The position numbers and the translations under genes were made by a program. A stretch of 64,000 bases of DNA, taken from positions 1,426,001 through 1,490,000 of the forward strand of contig JASPKZ010008351.1 of the NCBI GenBank assembly GCA_030220185.1. Reading direction: 5' to 3'. The DNA comes from Diploptera punctata. Lineage: Eukaryota > Arthropoda > Insecta > Blattodea > Blaberidae. The notes under the pieces are model-generated. The model worked only from the letters and a program-made list of their open reading frames with translations. It was not told the origin of the DNA and searched no databases. This document shows, in pieces, positions 1 to 10,888 of the stretch (positions within the stretch are counted from its first letter, which is position 1; each line of letters opens with the position of its first letter).

Positions 1-247
1 AACAAAAATTCTAGACACCCATTCTTACAAAAAAGTAGTACATTCAATAGTTTGATAAGCAGAATGTTAAAAACTTCCTCTAAATGAAAACAATTACATT
101 AAAGAACTGAATTATATTAAACATACAATGAAAATATTAACAAGTTATTAACAAACGAAAAGAAAAAATAACACATCTGGCACAACTAAACTCAAAAAAG
201 GAACTTGATGAAAACATTAAGGGTCGAATGTTTGAACGCTGATTTTC
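1..247 (+). pseudogene. Decayed retroelement remnant, PLE-like
   Basis: No open gene. A short stretch near 15-75 reads HPFLQKSSTFNSLISRML, which resembles the region after the PLE reverse transcriptase (SHKQAVFNSLTHRL in the copy at 23 kb). The rest is A-rich with many stops. Confidence 0.35.
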
Positions 248-672
248 TTGCCAAAAAAAGGCTCCACTTTAATTCAGAATACTACTAAAAGCTTACCTTT
301 CACATCCATAAAAAGAATAGTTAAAAACAAATATAAAATCAAACAAAACCAAGACCTATGTAATAAAGCCAAAGACAAAAAATGGAATATTTTAGTAAAG
401 AAGCCAGATATTATTCCAGAATTTCCACGTAAAACTACAGTAGCAACATTTAGACTGCTTACAGAACATGACTATTTAGACAAACATTTATATAAAATAG
501 GAATCTACACGAATCCAAATTGTCCTCTATGCAATAAAGACGAAGAAATGAATGAAGAACACCTACAAACCTGTGAAGTATTACCTGTTGGATCCACAAT
601 AGAGAAATATTGGAGAGCAAGAACGCTAATGGCTTCGGTGCCAAGGCCCAGCATTTGAAAACAACAACAACA
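248..672 (+). pseudogene. LINE 3' end with CPLC zinc motif and (AAC)n tail
   Basis: An open frame of about 136 codons carries TFRLLTEHDYLDKHLYKIGI followed by CPLCNKDEEMNEEHLQTC, a C-x2-C...H-x4-C type knuckle typical of LINE C-termini near the RNase H region. It ends in (AAC)n at 655-671. A second copy of the same 3' end, also with an AAC tail, is at 21119-21465 on the other strand. The element is strongly 5'-truncated, so no intact enzyme is present. Clade not assigned. Confidence 0.7.
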
Positions 673-1233
673 TGTTTGAACGCATTAGACAGTAAAAGGC
701 ATTCTCTGCTGATAAAGTTTTATTCAAACACATTTTTCTTACTCAGAAATCTATTCACACGGTAATAATTGTAAAGCTACCTGACAAGGTACCTTAAGAT
801 CGTAGCTCAAGATATAAACTTATGTGAAAATCCCGAAGGGAACCGATGGTAACCAATGTAGTTTGAAACTTATCCAAGATGTCGGACCTTGAAGACTTCG
901 ATCACGTTTTCGGTATACGCGGAGAAGAGGAATTTGATAGAGTCTACCAAAGAATTCAACTGGAAGAATAGGAGAATCGGTGTAATACTGCGCGTCACAG
1001 ACGTGTTTGTATACGGTATTATTTGCAGGATGCAAGCATAAATGCATTCTGCTATAGCAGACGAAAATAACGGAAGTGGTTTTATCGCTGAGAATTCTGG
1101 GCAATTCGTTGCCAATATTACGAAAACGTCAACATTCATGCATGACCAGTTAAGGCGGCCGTTAATTCGATCTCAGCTCACCAGTGATTGGAAGTAATTT
1201 GAGTAGAGAGTAATGTATTTGCATACGACCCTA
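673..1233 (+). repeat. Dispersed repeat R1, copy 1
   Basis: This stretch matches 4566-4812, 5661-5972 and 6288-6305, the pieces of an interrupted second copy. It contains a short frame starting ATGTCGGACCTTGAAGAC (MSDLEDFDHVFGIRGEEEF) broken by a stop, which suggests a duplicated exon or an unclassified transposon. The comparison of copies defines the insertions in copy 2. Confidence 0.65.
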
Positions 1234-1602
1234 AAACTTGGATAACACTCACTTATACCGGGAAAGAAACCTCAAAATTGGCTAACATAATAAAAAGTAG
1301 TGGCAAAAAAACATAAAAATAGCATTTGAAACTAATAAATTAAACAACATAATCAATAATAGCATTGAAGAAAATAACAAATTTTATATTGGAAGAACCG
1401 GCGAATTTTTAACATCAGATACAAAGAACATTTCAAGATTTTATATATGCAAGAGATAAATCAAGCTTTGCAAAAATATGTAATTGAGCAGGACACCACA
1501 TGCTGGATATTAATAATACACTAACTATTATGCACAAAGATAATAATCCAAATAGAATCAACATACTGGAGGAAACATAAATATTTAAACAGATCAACAA
1601 TG

Positions 1603-1893
1603 TAAAAGTAAAATGATCCCACAACAGGCCTGGAGGCCCTTGGGGTAGTAGGAGGTTAAAGCTCCCACTTTTTCTAGACAATCGGCACTTTATGTCAGCC
1701 CTGCATGACAGCCGCCTTTACCCCCAGAACGTGCGTCTGGTACTCATTTCCGTTAGATGCTGAGTCGACCCCAGGGCCATAGTGCCGCCGGAGGGTTTGG
1801 GTCAGTTTAAAAATCCTGACCCCAACGGGACTTGAACCCTCGACCCTCCGGCTTGTAGCTCAGTGCCTTAAGCACTACGCTACAGCGTGCCCC
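1603..1893 (-). mobile_element. tRNA-derived SINE, family S2
   Basis: The tRNA-like head is at the right end; read on minus it has an A-box-like TAGCGTAGTGC and B box GGTTCAAGTCC. Flanks AGATCAACAATG (1591-1602) and AGACCAGCAATG (1894-1905) look like a slightly diverged target-site duplication. Other copies are at 10889-11203 and 45046-45350. Confidence 0.8.
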
Positions 1894-1980
1894 AGACCAG
1901 CAATGACCTGCTATTAAACAAGAACCCACCCAGTAATTCAAACCCACTCTTTAAAGTTATAATGGACCAGCCAGTGGTTG

Positions 1981-2035
1981 CAGACATACTTCTGCTGATG
2001 ATGGGACTAGTCCTGAAAGGTCTACAGTAACTTCA
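1981..2035 (+). ncRNA. Hammerhead ribozyme motif, PLE terminus
   Basis: Core CTGATGA (1995-2001), one extra T, helix II GGGA-CTAG-TCCT (2003-2014), GAAA (2015-2018), a 2-bp helix III, predicted cleavage after A2024, and helix I CTG (1992-1994) with CAG (2025-2027). Type I layout as described for PLEs. Found by eye and untested. Confidence 0.6.
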
Positions 2036-2363
2036 TGTTTTAACGGTTGAGGAGACAGACCTAAAAGGTATATAATTTCATATTATAATTCTAAATTGTG
2101 AATAACATCTCAACGGAGTTTATAATGAATCTTAATAATGATGAGTATGCCAGATTATATAAAAATTGAAATTACTGTATATAACTTTTTTTTTAAATTT
2201 TGGTTTATTAGTACTAATTTGCCCATTGTTTCTGAAAATCAGTAAGGTGATGAAACATCTCTCAGTGAAGAAATTCGAAGTAACTTGATTTTCATAAAGT
2301 TTGCATTGGCCAACTCTTGAAACAGAAACATGACAAAAGAATTAATCATTTTAATTAAAATAT

Positions 2364-3037
2364 TGATGTTTTTATTATTGATTTAACATTTCTCAATGAA
2401 AGATAAATTTAATTTGAAGAGAAAAATTTTCGCCTAGACCGGGACTCGAACCCGGGACCCTTGGCTTTCCGGGCCAAGTGCTCTACCAACTGATCTACCG
2501 AGGCAAGTTACGATCTAGACGCAAATTTTTCTCTTATATACGTTGTAATTCCCTATCGCCAAATGCTTTTGAAACCATTGTTTCTATCTTTGCAAATGGC
2601 GACTTCTTAGTTAAGAAGACATTTATTGGGAATTTAACATTACTTTATAAAGCTAGTAAGGCTTCTAATGATGTTTTTATTATTGATTTAACATTTCTCA
2701 ATGAAAGATAAATTTAATTTTTCTCTTCAAATTAAATTTATCTTTCATTGAGAAATGTTAAATCAATAATAAAAACATCATTAGAAGCCTTACTAGCTTT
2801 ATAAAGTAATGTTAAATTCCCAATAAATGTCTTCTTAACTAAGAAGCCGCCATTTGCAAAGATAGAAACAATGGTTTCAAAAGCATTTGGCGATAGGGAA
2901 TTACAACGTATATAAGAGAAAAATTTGCGTCTAGATCGTAACTTGCCTCGGTAGATCAGTTGGTAGAGCACTTGGCCCGGAAAGCCAAGGGTCCCGGGTT
3001 CGAGTCCCGGTCTAGGCGAAAAATTTTTCTCTTCAAA
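2364..3037. mobile_element. Inverted dimer of tRNA-like element, with 13-bp TSD
   Basis: Two nearly identical units of about 300 bp lie head to head around 2725. Each has a tRNA-like module (2431-2504 on minus, 2945-3018 on plus) with A box TAG(C/A)TCAGTTGG, B box GGTTCGAGTCC and a 7-nt loop CCGGAAA. Each module is flanked by inverted AGAGAAAAATT / AATTTTTCTCT. The whole 674 bp sits between two copies of TTAATTAAAATAT (2351-2363, 3038-3050), so it inserted as a dimer. The apparent 77-aa proteins here are only tRNA-like sequence read through. Confidence 0.8.
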
Positions 3038-3296
3038 TTAATTAAAATATACCTCATAGTGTCACTTCCTTTAAATATTAATGATGATAAAAAGAAATTT
3101 TGTTTTTGTGCATTAAATTTCTGTAGATTCTGTTTCCGTCCAATGATCAGAATTGATTTAACATTAAAAAGAAATGTAAATAGCAAGAAAATGAACAAGC
3201 ATTATCTCAGGAATAAACTCCATGGAAATGTGAAAATGAACAATTAAAAAATCTACAATTCCACTTTCAAAACTGTATTTATTATTCACATTGTAC

Positions 3297-3725
3297 CTCA
3301 GGGGTCCTCATCTAGGGGATATGTGGGTGGCGACCACAAGGTGCCCAAGCTGAGCAAAACATTTCTTCCACTTACTTGTGTTTTGCACTCTTTTAACTCT
3401 ACTATCTCACCTCTCTTGGTTAACTCCTGTTTTTTCGACCCCGACACTATTAGGGCATCCGAGGGCTAGGGAGTCTTTCCTTTCTTCCATTTCTTCTTTC
3501 CTTTATTTTCTTTTCTTCTCCAGAAAAGCCTGACCAGAGGCTGTAAGATGGCAGCCCCATCACTGGTCTTGCCTTCCTTTGGCCAGTAACCAATCGAAGG
3601 GACTATTATTATGCTTTCAAGTTTTATACGAGAATTTCCCAGAAGTCACTGGGCCGTCCTATGAAACGCTGGAGGGAAAATTTTCTATAGGATCGTAACA
3701 GGCCTTGGAAGGAAGAAGAAGACCA
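3297..3725 (+). mobile_element. SINE-like element S4, (GAA)n tail
   Basis: It matches 31514-31930 along its length (GGGGTCCTCATCTAGGGGAT start, GAAGAAG tail). Its last 60-70 bp (CTGGAGGGAAAATTTTCTAT, then ATCGTAACAGGCC) are the same as the 3' end of LINE copies at 9300-9395 and 28381-28449, so it probably borrows that LINE's machinery. Confidence 0.75.
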
Positions 3726-3849
3726 TCTTTTGAGAGATCCATATAAATGAAGAATAATATTTTATTTAATTCAATGAGGAAATTTGGTGTAATGGATGAA
3801 GACACAGAGGACGGAGAGTGATGGAGAACTTTAATAAAGGTAAATTTGT
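3726..3849. other. Unassigned sequence
   Basis: AT-rich sequence with no gene or recognisable repeat by eye. Confidence 0.5.
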
Positions 3850-4065
3850 GAATTTAAGATAAAATCAAATGTTTCATACCTCTCCTCATATTAATCTTCT
3901 AAGTAGATCGCAATTTCAAGACCATAGCGATCCCATCTTCAGTACCATCTTGACAACTGATGTTAGGTCGATCAGAAGAACCACTTCTTCTTCCCTCTGT
4001 TGGTGGACCGATAAACCTCTGGATCAAGTCAAGATTCACGGGAATTTCGAAGTTCTTCAGATGAA
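3850..4065 (-). mobile_element. PLE 3' end with hammerhead motif, 5'-truncated
   Basis: On minus it reads from the endonuclease C-terminus (FEVPVNLD, RFIGPPTEGR type residues) into a hammerhead motif: CTGAAGA at 3942-3936, helix II, GAAA at 3917-3914, helix III ATTGCGAT. It belongs to PLE lineage 1 (compare 22837, 33345 and 39370). The terminal ACCTCATAGTG hairpin half is missing. Confidence 0.65.
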
Positions 4066-4812
4066 TTTTAGTTAGGTTTGCTGGTTAATAAAAGGATGTT
4101 TGGGTGCCAGGATTTAGAAAGGATTCCTCTTTAGTCGAGGACCTTGGGTAGCTCAGTGGGTTGCGGTAGGCTTGAGATTCTTTTCTAGGATTCACAAGGA
4201 TTGTGCGGACACAATTATATCTCGTTGAGAAAAGGCGACAAGTTGAAGATGCAATATCACTTTATTTTACATTAAACAGTTGAACACACACAATAAAAAA
4301 AATCAAAGTATGTAGCAATTGGCGTTTACAATGAGTTTGAGGAGGGTTTGCAGTGAACAATGCTACCTTAAATCGGTTTTTCACTTTCACATGGTTCCAC
4401 TTTATGCTGAGGAGGCTTAATTTGACGGTTGAATTATTAATTACACTGTGCCTATATTGTTATATTTTATTTCTAAGTCCATTTAGCAAGGGACCTCACT
4501 GAAAATTTTATATAAATACTTTATTACTTCTGTTGGTCGATAGACGAGGATATGTGCTCGCATTAGCACTTTAAGGGTCGAATCTATGAATTCATTAGAC
4601 TCTAAAAGGCGTTCTCTGCTGAGAAAGTTGTATCCTAATACGATTTTGCTTACTCAGGAATCTGTTCATGCGATAATAATTGTTGAAATTCTTAAGCTAT
4701 CTGACGAGGTAACTTAAGAGAGAAACAAATCGTGAGAATTCCGAAGGGAACCGATGTAGTTTGAAACCTTGCTGCTTTATCCAAGATGTCGGACCTTGAA
4801 GACTTCGATCAT

Positions 4813-5655
4813 TGTTATGCCCCAAAATTTAGAGGTTTTTTCTTTGTTTATTAGACTCAAAATTGATAGTGTGATAGCCGGAAATTATAGTTATCAAAAG
4901 GGTGTTAAAAAATTAATCATTCCCCTATAAATATTTGATATTATAATTATTAGGGCTTTTTAGACAATTATTTAATTATAAATGCATATCCGATGGACGT
5001 GTACCAATCACGTATTGGCACGAAAGGATTTCTTACAACCGCTTCCACATCAGGTGAAAGCGACCCACTTAAGTATATAAAAACTAGGGGTTTCAACCCC
5101 TAAATCATCTCGTCGGTGGCTAGCGATCTCTAGCCCGTACGTATCTCAACGCAGTTGTAACCAGCTCTACTTGGATGTCACCTATAATAATCATTTGTAA
5201 GTCTGTTTCTTTATTTTGACTTAACATAAATAATATATGTCTTATACATTTGGTTCGCTGGAATAAACTCAGTTTTCTAACGTAGTCGGTCAAAGACATT
5301 TAACTTATTAAAGATATTTTATTATTTGCTCAGGTTCATTAAGTATTCAATTGAGGCAATTGGTTTAGTGTAGTAAATTTAAAGATAGAATAATGTTTAT
5401 CTCTTTAATTAATTTCTATTGTGGTTTTTGTTTATCTTGTTTTACTTATTGTTTTAAACTGTTTCTTTTTAAATATAGTATCATTGTTAAAATATTTACT
5501 TTAGTTATGTGAATGCCTCTGATTCCTTAGTTTTTGCTATCCCTTGCAAAGTTAGGTAAATCCTGACCTTGTTTTAATGTTAAGCCCGTCTCATTTATTG
5601 TACTCGGCCTATATTTTATATCATGCTACCACTTGACAGGAGACGGGCCGTAACA
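4813..5655. mobile_element. Solo LTR, 843 bp, 5-bp TSD
   Basis: It starts TGTTATGCC, ends GGCCGTAACA, and is flanked by ATCAT (4808-4812 and 5656-5660). TG...CA ends with a 5-bp duplication fit a Gypsy- or Bel-type LTR retrotransposon reduced by LTR-LTR recombination. A TATATAAAA box near 5074 and an AATAAA at 5262-5267 fit an LTR with promoter and polyadenylation signal. No coding sequence remains. Confidence 0.85.
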
Positions 5656-5984
5656 ATCATGTTTTTGGTATACACGGAGAAGAGGAATTTAAGAGTCTAC
5701 CAAAGAATTCAACTGGAAGAACAGGAGAATTGGTGTAATATTGTACGATGCAGACGTCATTGTATACGGTATTATTTGCAGGATGCAAGCGTTAATGCGT
5801 TCCTCTAGCAGGCAAAAATAATGGAAGTTGTTTTATCGCTGAGAATTCTGGGTAATTTCTTGCCAATATTACGAAAACGACTTTCATGCATGACCAGTTA
5901 GTGGGTAGCTAATTTGATCTTTGCACTTGCTCACGGTGAGTCAGCTCACCAGTGATTGGAAGTAATTTGAGTAGAGACTAATGT

Positions 5985-6275
5985 TGTTTATTTTTTATTA
6001 TTTCACTCACCTCATACTTCATAATTCATAGCAGACCTTGGGTTTCTTCACATCTTTTGTGACATTCTCAATGCTGCGTCACGTTCACAACTGACGTCCA
6101 ACGGCCTTCTATTGGACGTCAGTTGTGAACGTGACGCAGCATTGAGAATGTCACAAAAGATGTGAAGAAACCCAAGGTCTGCTATGAATTATGAAGTATG
6201 AGGTGAGTGAAATAATAAAAAATAAACAATATTAAAAAACCTCATAGTGTTATTTCCTATCTACATAACTTAATA
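5985..6275. mobile_element. PLE terminal foldback, inverted dimer of hammerhead end
   Basis: A near-perfect palindrome of about 118-bp arms centred near 6110, then a unique ACCTCATAGTG tail. Both arms hold the lineage-2 core (TTGAGAA at 6142-6148; its reverse complement at 6065-6071). It is flanked by AGAGACTAATGT (5973-5984 and 6276-6287). Confidence 0.8.
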
Positions 6276-6305
6276 AGAGACTAATGTATTTGCATGCGGC
6301 CCTAA

Positions 6306-7157
6306 GTCACGATGAATATGTTATTGCCACTAGTAAGTGAACTACTCGTGCCACTGGCACCGTGAGAATTAATTTGTCTGTAATTCTGGTCATAAGGTTA
6401 ACTTACTCCCACTCATCATAATTTGCGACCATATGATAACGCCCACCTTAAAATACAATACATATACCTATTGGTGCATTTTTCTTATAATTTTGGGTAG
6501 TAAGGTTCTGGACCCTTTGGTTCGTTGTGACGTCACCAAATGTTTTAGGACGCTCCTACCTTTGAGATTGGATACAGTTGGGACATAAATTTATGCAAAT
6601 GCCCCGGAATCCTATTCCGTCATGCATTTGGCTTGGCTTCTAGTTTAGATTCTGGAACTTTCTGGTTAGTTTAAGTGGCTTCTTTCACCTCTAATTAGTT
6701 TGCATCACCTGTTTGCTGAGTTTTCAAAATTCCCAGTAATATATTTTCTTTTGTGATCAGCTGTCGGAGTACAAGGTTTACGCATTGTTAGTTACAACTG
6801 GCTGAATAAAATGCATCTAATCATCTGGACTGAAGAAAATTCTACAGATCTTTAACTTACTGTAAGTATGTCTCGAGCCCATGAATACACAATAGAATGT
6901 GTTACAGTCATCAGCCTTTTCCCTACATTACTCATAACTGAACATTTCTTATTTCATCATATTAATTCCACGGGATCATTTAATTTATGATTAATAATTA
7001 TATAATTGTAATCTACATGTTTTTCTGATTTGTTTGAATATAAATAAGGTATATGTCCGATGATTTCTTCTGTTACTTAATTAATTTATTTTTTATAAAT
7101 TTATTTTCTCTCTCCCGATTATTAATTATTCGGCTGCTCATTTAGGGAGGAGGCTGA
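6306..7157. other. Unassigned sequence between repeats
   Basis: No gene seen. It contains ordinary AT-rich DNA with a TGACGTCA-like palindrome near 6529 and a few ATGCAAAT-like words. It could be an unrecognised LTR or spacer. Confidence 0.5.
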
Positions 7158-7165
7158 GTGAATGT

Positions 7166-7787
7166 CTGGCCTCAGTTCATAAGTTTTTCTTTGTTTTTCT
7201 GAATGTGGATTTTTTCCCAAACCGTGAGTTCCTTTTGTTTATCTATTTGTTTAATTAGATTAGTTTTTGAAAAAATTGAAGATGAAAACAAATCAGGAAT
7301 TTATCAGATCAAACGCAGGGATTGTGACAAAATTGAAATAGGGAAAACAAAAAGAAATTTGAAAACAAGGGTGAAAGAACATCTTAGAAATGTCAAAAAT
7401 GGAGAAGTGGACAAGTCAGCAGTAGCAGCTCATGCTTGGTCCGAAAAAGATCTAATTGAATCAAAAGCCAGTCTAATTAAACAAATAGATAAACAAAAGG
7501 AACTCATGGTTTGGGAAAAAATCAACATTCAGAAAAACTTATGAACTTCGAAATTCCCGTGAATCCTGACCTAATCCAGAGGTTTATCGGTCCACCAACA
7601 GAGGGAGGAAAAAGTGGGTCTTCCTGTCGACATAACATCAATTGTCAAAATGGTACTGAATATTGGACCACAATGGTCTTGAAATCATGATCTACTTAGA
7701 AGATTAGTATGAAGAGAGGTATGAAACATTTGATTTTATCTTAAATTAAAACTCGTAGTGATTTATTCCTATAAAAGTTCAAAATTT
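7166..7787 (+). mobile_element. PLE, inverted fusion; GIY-YIG endonuclease end
   Basis: From 7267 the plus strand encodes a PLE GIY-YIG endonuclease end: SGIYQIKRRDCDKIEIGKTK, RVKEHLRNVKNGEV, AVAAHAWSE. The second motif reads EIG rather than YIG, so it is probably inactive. The first 100 bp (7166-7265) are an inverted copy of the same element's C-terminal end. GTGAATGT at 7158-7165 and 7788-7795 may be the TSD. A decayed hammerhead (CTGAATA...GAAA) lies near 7660. Confidence 0.75.
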
Positions 7788-7889
7788 GTGAATGTTTGTT
7801 ACAAATTGATAGTCTATAAGTTCGTAGTAATTTATGTATTTTTAAAACTCATGTTAATTATTATGATTAGTTGGAGAAAACCCTCAATG

Positions 7890-8390
7890 ATGAGGAAAAT
7901 TCTCAAAATGATCTATCTATCTTCAGGTTTTTACAGCTACTGCCGTCTTCCCGTGCCAAACCTCCAAAGCCTACAATCTTGGGCATCTTCGATGCTTAGC
8001 CCTCTAGCTTGCATTACTGTCTTCATGTTTTCCTTCCATGTTAACTTTGGTCTCCCTCTTTTCTTCTTTCAGTTCGGATGCCATTCATATAGTTGCTTCG
8101 GCCATCGCTCATCTTCCATTCTTAAAACATGTCCTAACCACTTTAATTCCTTCTCCTCAATTCTTTCAATAATGCTTTCTTCTGCTTCCATTATGTTTCT
8201 AATTTCCTTATTTGTGACATGTTCTAATTTAGACTTTCTGGCACTTCTGCGTAAATAATCCATTTCTAGAGCTATTAGTCTATTCTTGTAGTACTTACTA
8301 ATTGTCCATACCTCACTTCCATACATTGCAACAGATTCCATCAATGTTTTACTAATATATTTTTTTTTTATCTTTCCAAATATGCTTATC
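7890..8390 (-). pseudogene. LINE C-terminal fragment, (GATA)-type tail
   Basis: The minus frame reads YGSEVWTISKYYKNRLIALE, then DYLRRSARKSK and KWLGHVLRMEDERWPKQLYE, the usual C-terminus downstream of reverse transcriptase in insect LINEs. The 3' end has ATCTATCTATC on plus. Its tail resembles the end of the element at 40534-41007. The reverse transcriptase core is absent. Confidence 0.7.
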
Positions 8391-8539
8391 CCACCATATG
8401 GAATTTAACAATGATATTATTTTGCTACTCAATTCAATTCTATGTTTATGTCAAAATAATAATCACTTATTAAAATTCACATATACAATGTTATTAAATA
8501 AGCTTAGATCTCATATTTAGCTTTTAAGGTTTATTAGAA
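8391..8539. other. Unassigned AT-rich sequence
   Basis: Nothing recognised. Confidence 0.5.
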
Positions 8540-9400
8540 ATAAATATGGTAGTGAAACATGGACACTAAAAAGACAACATGAAAGCAGAATAACGGCTTG
8601 TGAAATGAGATTCATGCGCAGAACAGCGGGTTACACCAGATGGGATCAGAAAAGGAACACTGATATCTTAAAAGAATTGAATACTACGCCAATTTTGGAA
8701 TATATTAACAGTACCAACTAATTTGCAAAGATAGAAGCAATGGTTTCAAAAGCATTTGGCGATAGGGAATTACAACGTATATAAGAGAAAAATTTGCATC
8801 TAGATCGTAACTCGCCGCCTCGGTAGCTCAGTTGGTAGAGCACTTGGCCCGGAAAGCCAAGGGTCCTGGGTTCGAGTCTCGGTCTAGGTGAAAATTTTTC
8901 TCTTAAATATAATTTATCTTTCAGTGAGAAATGTTAAATCAATAATAAAAACATCATTAGTAGCCTTACTAGCTTTATAAAGTAATGTTAAATTCCCAAT
9001 AAATGTCTTCTTAACTAAGAAGCCGCCATTTGCAAAGATAGAAGCAATGGTTTCAAAAGCATTTGGCGATAGGGAATTACAACGTATATAAGAGAAAAAT
9101 TTGCGTCTAGATCATAACTCGCCTCGGTAGCTCAGTTGGTAGAGCACTTGGCCCAGAAAGCCAAGGGTCCCGGGTTCGAGTCTCGGTCTAGGCGAAAATT
9201 TTTCTCTTCAAATATAAGTACCAACTAAATTGGAAACACCATCTTGAAAGAATGGGTTCAAATTGGATCCCCAAAGCTGTTTATAATTATATACCAAGAG
9301 GACTAAGATCACTGGACCGTCCTATGAAATGCTGGAGGGAAAATTTTCTATAGGATTGTAACAGGCCTTGGCCTAATACTTGGAAGGAAGAAGAAGAAGA
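8540..9400 (+). pseudogene. LINE C-terminus split by a tRNA-like dimer
   Basis: Two parts, 8540-8721 and 9217-9400, read GSETWTLKRQHESRITACEM, FMRRTAGYTRWDQKRNTDI and, after the insertion, NWKHHLERMGSNWIPKAVYN, ending in (GAA)n. The frame continues across the inserted element once one TSD copy is removed. The 3' end matches the tail of the S4 SINEs. Confidence 0.75.
8722..9216 (+). mobile_element. Direct dimer of tRNA-like element with 12-bp TSD
   Basis: It has two tRNA-like modules in the same direction (8817-8890 and 9121-9194, 304 bp apart), each with A box TAGCTCAGTTGG and B box GGTTCGAGTC, and ends at CTCTTCAAATAT. AGTACCAACTAA at 8710-8721 and 9217-9228 bounds the whole dimer inside a LINE, which shows insertion as a multimer. 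Confidence 0.82.
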
Positions 9401-9600
9401 AATACAGTATAATACTACCAAAATAGACCCTCACTATATGTTCAGCAATATGAACTTCAGTGGAAAGAATATGTCCAAAGGATGGATCCCACTCAATGGC
9501 CTAGACAAAATCTTACTTATACATCAAAAGATCAAAGAAACTCGAGAAGACCCAGAAATTCTAGCCTAAGACTATAATGGATCCACCAATTCAATGTGAA
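9401..9600 (+). pseudogene. Decayed LINE C-terminus
   Basis: The broken frame YELQWKEYVQRMDPTQWPRQ is followed by a GRPR-like basic end. It is too decayed for more detail. 9600-9970 holds nothing recognisable. Confidence 0.45.
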
Positions 9601-9974
9601 GCCTTCACACTGCCTGATTTTAACACTTTCCTGACTTTTACATTTTTTTTTTTACTTACAATTAAGATTACTTTTGAGTATATATTCAGATATCATCATC
9701 AAATATTGAAAAGCTAGAAGGAAAATGCCATATTGTCAAATCCTGAGCATTATAGACATATGTCATCCTTAGCCAAAATGCCATATCTCATTTTTTTTCA
9801 ATTTTCTTACCACACTATGTTTAGTAATGCTACATTTACCTAATTTCTAACCATATATTGTATGGAGAGTAATGAAAAACGCTATTGAATTATGACATAC
9901 TTCAAAATTTTATTGAAATCCTAAGGAAAATAGCAGTATCATTGTTTACTAAGAATGACATAAATATTGTTATT

Positions 9975-10760
9975 ACATATTATATTTGAAGAGAAAAATG
10001 TTTGCCCAGACTGAGGCTCAAACCCTGGACCTTTTGCTTTCTGGGCCAATGCTCTACCAACTGAGCTACCAGGGCGAGTTCCAATCTAGATGCAAATTTT
10101 TCTCTTATATACATTGTAATTCTCACACACCAAATGCTATGAAACCTTTGCTTCTATCTTTGCAAATGGCAGCTCCTTAGTTAAGAAGACATTTATTCAT
10201 CATCATCCATGCAAGTATTAGGCTGTGTGGCCTGTTACGGTCTCAAAGAGGAATTTTCCATCCAGAGCTTTTTTGGACGTCCCAGCGATCTTTTGCCTTG
10301 GGAGCAGTAGCAAAGTATGGCTTTTGGAATTCTATGAGACAGCATTTGTTGAAGATGGGCTTTCCAGTTGTACTGGTAGTTTTGTATATGGTGAAGAATG
10401 GGTTCTACATCCAACTCTTCCATAATTTCCTCATTTCTTTTATGGTCCCACTTAAGACATTTATTAAGAGAAAAATTTGTGTCTACAGTCCAGCCACTCT
10501 ATGTTTAGCTCTGAAGTTTAGGTTGTATGAGGGGCAAGGGGAGAAACTCGCCCTCTACTGCCAATAAGAAAATTCCCTATACAACATATATAGAGAAAAA
10601 TTTGCATTTAGATCGGTACTTGCTCAGGTAGCTCAGATGGTAGAGCACTTAGACTAGAGAACCAAGGGTCCCGGTCTGAGCGTATAATTTTTCTCTTCAA
10701 ATATGATTTATCCATCATTGAGATGTATGAAATTAATAATAAAAACATCATTTGGGAATA
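9975..10760. mobile_element. Inverted pair of tRNA-like elements, LINE inside
   Basis: A minus module (10004-10076) and a degraded plus module (10621-10682) lie head to head, each beside AGAGAAAAAT-type boxes. A 256-bp LINE end (10198-10453) is nested between them. Confidence 0.65.
10198..10453 (-). pseudogene. LINE 3' end, 5'-truncated
   Basis: The minus frame reads MEELDVEPILHHIQNYQYNW, HLQQMLSHRIPKAIL and GKRSLGRPKKLW, with a (GAT)n tail (CATCATCATC on plus). AAGACATTTATT at 10186-10197 and 10454-10465 is a 12-bp TSD. Confidence 0.8.
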
Positions 10761-10888
10761 TTACTAATTCCATATAACAGACCACAGGGATGCTGATGCT
10801 AGGGTCCATTCTATCTGAACATGGCAGATCTTTCTCTATATGACAAATAATGAAATATCGCAGAATTGCTTGCATATAGAATAATTTA

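Larger units (their letters stand above)
1250..2090 (+). pseudogene. PLE fragment with degraded GIY-YIG end and hammerhead motif
   Basis: The degenerate frame NKFYIGRTGEFLTSDTKNIS is a decayed PLE GIY-YIG endonuclease core. It is interrupted by a SINE (1603-1893) and ends in a hammerhead-like motif at about 1981-2035. The reverse transcriptase part is missing. Confidence 0.6.
4566..6305 (+). repeat. Dispersed repeat R1, copy 2, broken by two insertions
   Basis: The R1 sequence continues across a solo LTR (4813-5655) and a PLE foldback (5985-6275). Removing both, with one copy of each target-site duplication, restores co-linearity with 673-1233. Confidence 0.65.

Noticed and set aside
2478..2971. 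Two matching 77-aa proteins
   Set aside because: They are the same read-through of the two arms of an inverted tRNA-like dimer.
2431..3018. Functional tRNA genes at the tRNA-like modules
   Set aside because: Acceptor stems mismatch, the anticodon stem is 6 bp or position 33 is not T in the common type, and all copies sit in mobile repeats. They look like promoter-bearing tRNA-derived modules, not tRNA genes.
6306..7157. Second solo LTR
   Set aside because: The TGTTATTGCC start near 6320 looked possible, but no matching CA end with a TSD was found.
8817..9194. Hammerhead core in the 301-bp tRNA-like unit
   Set aside because: GAAAC occurs near AAATGCTTTTGAAACC but no acceptable CUGANGA box pairs with it.
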